Positions 6,436 to 8,674 of a DNA stretch of 8,674 nt are shown here, piece after piece. The stretch lies in NCBI GenBank assembly GCA_022013235.1, contig JAKLQR010000067.1, positions 1 to 8,674 of the forward strand. Reading direction: 5' to 3'. Origin of the DNA: Thermodesulfovibrionales bacterium. GTDB lineage: Bacteria; Nitrospirota; Thermodesulfovibrionia; Thermodesulfovibrionales; SM23-35. Positions within the stretch are counted from its first letter, which is position 1, and each line of letters opens with the position of its first letter. The position numbers were made by a program, and so were the translations under genes. Below the pieces are notes generated by a model. It did not search any database, was not told the origin of the DNA, and saw nothing but the letters and a program-made list of their open reading frames with translations.

Positions 6436-6441
6436 ATTATA
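6436..6441 (-). promoter_or_regulatory. hisH: -10 element just upstream of hisH
   Basis: On the minus strand a perfect TATAAT ends 8 bases before the hisH ATG. If used, transcription would begin at or within 1-2 bases of the start codon, giving a leaderless mRNA. That would fit the absence of a Shine-Dalgarno. No good -35 is visible at 16-18 bp, so confidence is limited. Confidence 0.35.
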
Positions 6442-6546
6442 CAGCAACAGCGCAAGTCGGGTGGGAGACAATCTCAGGGAACTGACATTTTCTCTGTCAT
6501 AGTGGCACAATGAACGGGGGCAGGTCCTCACCTCAGGTTTTTTTTA

Positions 6547-6574
6547 TTTTCAATCATCAGAATTGTGATATATT
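6547..6574 (+). promoter_or_regulatory. Possible sigma-70-type promoter for the OmpA-family gene
   Basis: TTTTCA (6547-6552) and TATATT (6569-6574) match the -35 and -10 consensus at 4/6 and 5/6 positions with a 16-bp spacer. The start site would be near 6581, within the adjacent palindrome. The sequence is AT-rich, so chance matches are likely. Confidence 0.3.
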
Positions 6575-6586
6575 TATGTCATAAAT
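6572..6586. promoter_or_regulatory. 15-bp palindrome, candidate operator
   Basis: ATTTATG-T-CATAAAT is a perfect 7-bp inverted repeat around one central base, 63 bp before the OmpA-family start. It overlaps the predicted -10 and start site, where a repressor would bind. It does not match the CRP or FNR consensus half-site spacing. Confidence 0.4.
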
Positions 6587-6648
6587 CCGAAAATTGCCGG
6601 GCCGTATTATTGTTCTTGGACAAGAGAGAAATATAAGGAGGCAAGACT

Positions 6649-7512
6649 ATGAACAAGGTAAAGAACAGCTGTTTTTTTAGTCTTATCTGTCTCATTGTTT
6701 TGGGAATATTCTCTTCAGCACAGGCGGAATCAGAATTTCAGGATATGCCATATTTTTCCGGAATGCCAAGTTATGATATCTGGAGTGCTGATGACACGGA
6801 GTTCGATGAGCACAAGTTTTGCGATGGGAAGAAACCTTTCACAGTAGAAGGCAAATTGTGGAAACGGGAATACGGCTTGAAGAATGAAGGGAAGGAGGCA
6901 AGTGGACTCCAGATAATCCGCAATTACTCAAATGCTATCAAGACCATGGGTGGAACAATCCTCATTGAGGGGACCAGAGAAGCGATAGAGGCGGTCTGCC
7001 CAGGTGGGGAAGGGTATGCCCGCCAGGTCAACGGAAGAGTTGCCAAAGGCGGCAAAGAACTCTGGATTGAAGTCGGCTACCATGAATATAACGGCACTTA
7101 TGTGATAACAGTTCTCGAGAAAGAGGCCATGAAACAGGACGTCACCGCAAGTGACATGTTCGATGCTCTCAACCTTGATGGGCATATCGCTCTCTACATC
7201 AACTTTGATACCGGCAAGTCTGCTATTAAACCTGAATCCAGACCGATAATTAACCAGATCGTCGAAATGCTAAAGTCAAACTCAGATCTAAAGATAAGTG
7301 TAGAAGGCCACACAGACGATGCGGGCAATCCGAAATCTAACAAGACACTGTCTGATGATCGGGCGAAAGCTGTTGTGACAGAAATCGTTGCCCAAGGTAT
7401 TGATTCGAAACGGCTGAGTGCAGCCGGGTACGGCCAGGACAAACCCATTGCTGACAATAAGACCGAAGAAGGCAGAGCGAAGAACCGCAGGGTCGAACTG
7501 GTAAAAAAATAA
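6649..7512 (+). CDS. OmpA-family envelope protein with peptidoglycan-binding C-terminus
   Basis: The product has 287 residues. ATG 6649 follows TAAGGAGG (6634-6641). The signal peptide MNKVKNSCFFSLICLIVLGI ends at SAQA (residue 26); there is no lipobox. Residues about 30-160 form a soluble domain ('MPYFSGMPSYDIW', 'FTVEGKLWKREY', 'LQIIRNYSNAIKTMGGTIL', 'WIEVGYHEYNGTYVITVLEKE') like the N-terminal halves of many OmpA-type proteins of uncharacterised function. Its only two cysteines, Cys58 and Cys117, could form a disulfide. Residues about 180-287 are an OmpA-like domain with 'INFDTGKSAIKPES', 'SVEGHTDDAGN', 'LSDDRAKAV' and 'AKNRRVEL'. The Asp of HTDD and the Arg of DDRA correspond to the residues that grip diaminopimelate in peptidoglycan. 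There is no beta-barrel; a periplasmic wall-attached protein is likely. It is probably monocistronic. Confidence 0.92.
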   Translation: MNKVKNSCFFSLICLIVLGIFSSAQAESEFQDMPYFSGMPSYDIWSADDTEFDEHKFCDGKKPFTVEGKLWKREYGLKNEGKEASGLQIIRNYSNAIKTMGGTILIEGTREAIEAVCPGGEGYARQVNGRVAKGGKELWIEVGYHEYNGTYVITVLEKEAMKQDVTASDMFDALNLDGHIALYINFDTGKSAIKPESRPIINQIVEMLKSNSDLKISVEGHTDDAGNPKSNKTLSDDRAKAVVTEIVAQGIDSKRLSAAGYGQDKPIADNKTEEGRAKNRRVELVKK

Positions 7513-7632
7513 TCAAGCCGGTTTTATTATTACAAGGAAACACTGCATAACGAGATACTTATTTGGAACAGAGTATGCTATGAATCATGTGGGTAAGGAT
7601 ATACTTCAGCTTTACTGCAAGGTTTTTCATTG

Positions 7633-7666
7633 AAAAAGAAGGCGGGGCTTGCCCCGCCTTCTTTTT
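7633..7666. terminator. Strong bidirectional rho-independent terminator
   Basis: A perfect 16-bp inverted repeat (AAAAAGAAGGCGGGGC at 7633-7648, complement at 7651-7666) encloses two bases, effectively a CTTG loop. It is GC-rich in the core with a T-run on either strand. On the minus strand it starts 3 bases after the hcp stop, so it mainly ends hcp. On the plus strand it would stop transcripts from the OmpA-family gene 120 bases upstream. The stretch 7513-7632 holds no supportable gene. Confidence 0.92.
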
Positions 7667-7669
7667 TGT

Positions 7670-8674
7670 TTATCCCAGAATCGCCTTCAGGTCTTCGTCC
7701 GGTGTCGTTATCGGTTTGATGCCAAAGTTTTCCACCAGGACATCAAGGACATTCGGAGAGACGAACGCAGGAAGAGACGGACCGAGTCTTATATCCTTGA
7801 TGCTGAGGAAGAGAAGCGTTGTAAGGATTGCAACCGCCTTTTGTTCGTACCAGGAAATTACCATAGAGAGAGGCAGGTCGTTCACACTCACCCCGAATGC
7901 TTTTGCAAGCGCACCGGCAATCTGTATCGCCGAATAGGCGTCGTTGCACTGCCCGACATCAAGGAGACGGGGTATGCCGCCGATATCCCCGAGTTCCTTG
8001 TCGAAGAACCTGAACTTTCCGCATGCAAGGGTGAGGACAATGCAGTCTTTCGGGACCTTCTCCACAAACTCCGTATAATAATTTCTCCCGGGCTTTGCCC
8101 CGTCACAGCCTGCCACGAGAAAGAAATGCCGGATCTGTTTGTTCTTTACCGCTTCGATGACTTTGTCTGCAACTCCCAGCACCGTATTCCGCGCGAAGCC
8201 GACCATAACCGTTTTCCCGGCAGCATCTTCCGTGAATCCCGGCAGGGAGAGCGCATTTTCTATCGCCGGAGTAAAATTCTTATCACCGATATGGTTGACT
8301 CCCGGCCATCCGACAAGGCCGGTTGTGAAGATGTTGTCTTTGTAAGTGTCGCGGGGCCTCTGAATACAATTGGTCGTCATGACAATCGCGCCGGGAAACG
8401 TATCGAATTCCTTCCGCTGGTTCTGCCAGGCCGTACCGTAATGACCGTAAAGATGTGAATATTTTTTCAGTCCCGGATAGCCATGGGCAGGAAGCATTTC
8501 TCCGTGTGTATAGACAGAAATGCCTTTGCCCTCAGTCTGTTTGAGGATCTCTTCGAGGTCTCTGAGGTCATGGCCTGACACGAGAATCGCTTTCCCTTTT
8601 TTCACTCCAAGCGGCACGCCGGTAGGGACAGGATGGCCATAGGTTCCGGTATTTCCTGCATCGAGGAGTTCCAT
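7670..8674 (-). CDS. hcp: Hybrid-cluster protein (Hcp), C-terminal 334 residues; 5' end outside window
   Basis: Hcp carries a 4Fe-2S-2O hybrid cluster. It reduces hydroxylamine in vitro and is regarded as a nitric oxide reductase and nitrosative-stress enzyme in anaerobes. All hybrid-cluster ligands can be read in window numbering: His35 (SGHDL), Glu59 (HGEMLPAHG), Cys103 (TTNCIQRP), Cys190 (VAGCDG, the persulfide cysteine), Cys218 (LACGK), Cys243 (VGQCNDA), Glu277 and Lys279 (WYEQKA). Their spacing agrees with the Desulfovibrio enzyme. The methionine at the window edge is internal: by alignment about 209 residues are missing, including the N-terminal four-cysteine Fe-S motif, so Hcp class cannot be decided. 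The stop is TAA at 7670-7672, directly before a strong terminator. Confidence 0.95.
   Translation of the reverse strand: MELLDAGNTGTYGHPVPTGVPLGVKKGKAILVSGHDLRDLEEILKQTEGKGISVYTHGEMLPAHGYPGLKKYSHLYGHYGTAWQNQRKEFDTFPGAIVMTTNCIQRPRDTYKDNIFTTGLVGWPGVNHIGDKNFTPAIENALSLPGFTEDAAGKTVMVGFARNTVLGVADKVIEAVKNKQIRHFFLVAGCDGAKPGRNYYTEFVEKVPKDCIVLTLACGKFRFFDKELGDIGGIPRLLDVGQCNDAYSAIQIAGALAKAFGVSVNDLPLSMVISWYEQKAVAILTTLLFLSIKDIRLGPSLPAFVSPNVLDVLVENFGIKPITTPDEDLKAILG

Noticed and set aside
6503..6518. TGGCAC in the hisH/OmpA intergenic region as a second sigma-54 promoter
   Set aside because: The -24 half matches but the -12 half reads ACGGG instead of TTGCW, lacking the invariant GC at the needed spacing.
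6522..6545. Run of eight T preceded by AGGT/ACCT as a plus-strand terminator
   Set aside because: The stem is only 4 bp and no plus-strand gene lies upstream for it to end.
7578..7631. 17-codon ATG open frame between the OmpA-family gene and the terminator
   Set aside because: It has no ribosome site and no recognisable product, and its length is expected by chance.
7649..8458. 269-residue plus-strand open frame opposite hcp
   Set aside because: It is the complement of clear Hcp coding sequence carrying all cluster ligands; a shadow frame.

Overview
The window appears to be ordinary chromosomal DNA from a free-living, probably anaerobic or microaerobic Gram-negative bacterium. The evidence is an OmpA-type envelope protein with a signal peptide, a hybrid-cluster protein (Hcp), an LL-diaminopimelate aminotransferase in place of the succinylase route to lysine, a multi-sensor GGDEF protein, and a Fis-type helix-turn-helix gene end next to a perfect sigma-54 promoter. 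Base composition is roughly balanced, and start codons include TTG. This combination fits Nitrospirota (Thermodesulfovibrio-like) or former Deltaproteobacteria. That placement is inference from gene content, not a phylogenetic result. No tRNA, rRNA, CRISPR array, insertion sequence or phage gene was seen.

Layout. Bases 2-145 are the 3' end of a gene ending in a Fis-type helix-turn-helix, the usual C-terminus of sigma-54 activators (NtrC family). Just downstream are a palindrome, a repeated GGATATC, and a full-consensus sigma-54 promoter (195-210). The promoter drives a small secreted Lys/Ala-rich protein (283-744). A 14-bp hairpin (773-804) separates this gene from a convergent minus-strand gene (800-1834) that joins TPR-like helices to a cyclic-nucleotide-binding domain. 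A divergent AT-rich intergenic region (1835-1957) precedes dapL (1958-3136, TTG start). Next come folK (best start 3335) and, 6 bases after it, a 665-residue diguanylate cyclase with a degenerate PocR-like domain, two GAF domains and an intact GGEEF (3806-5803). Convergent to that is a solitary hisH (5816-6427, minus). An intergenic region of about 220 bp with a 15-bp palindrome leads to an OmpA-family protein (6649-7512). A strong bidirectional hairpin (7633-7666) follows, and then the C-terminal 334 residues of Hcp, whose gene runs off the right edge on the minus strand.

How the genes relate. The metabolic genes (dapL for lysine and peptidoglycan, folK for folate, hisH for histidine) are housekeeping genes dispersed from their usual partners. 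The remaining genes concern signalling and the envelope: a sigma-54 activator with a nearby target, a cyclic-nucleotide-binding protein with no DNA-binding domain, a c-di-GMP synthase, two exported proteins and a nitrosative-stress enzyme. The most notable signal is the activator end, repeats, sigma-54 promoter and secreted protein gene packed into the first 300 bases. No clearly new multi-gene system was found.
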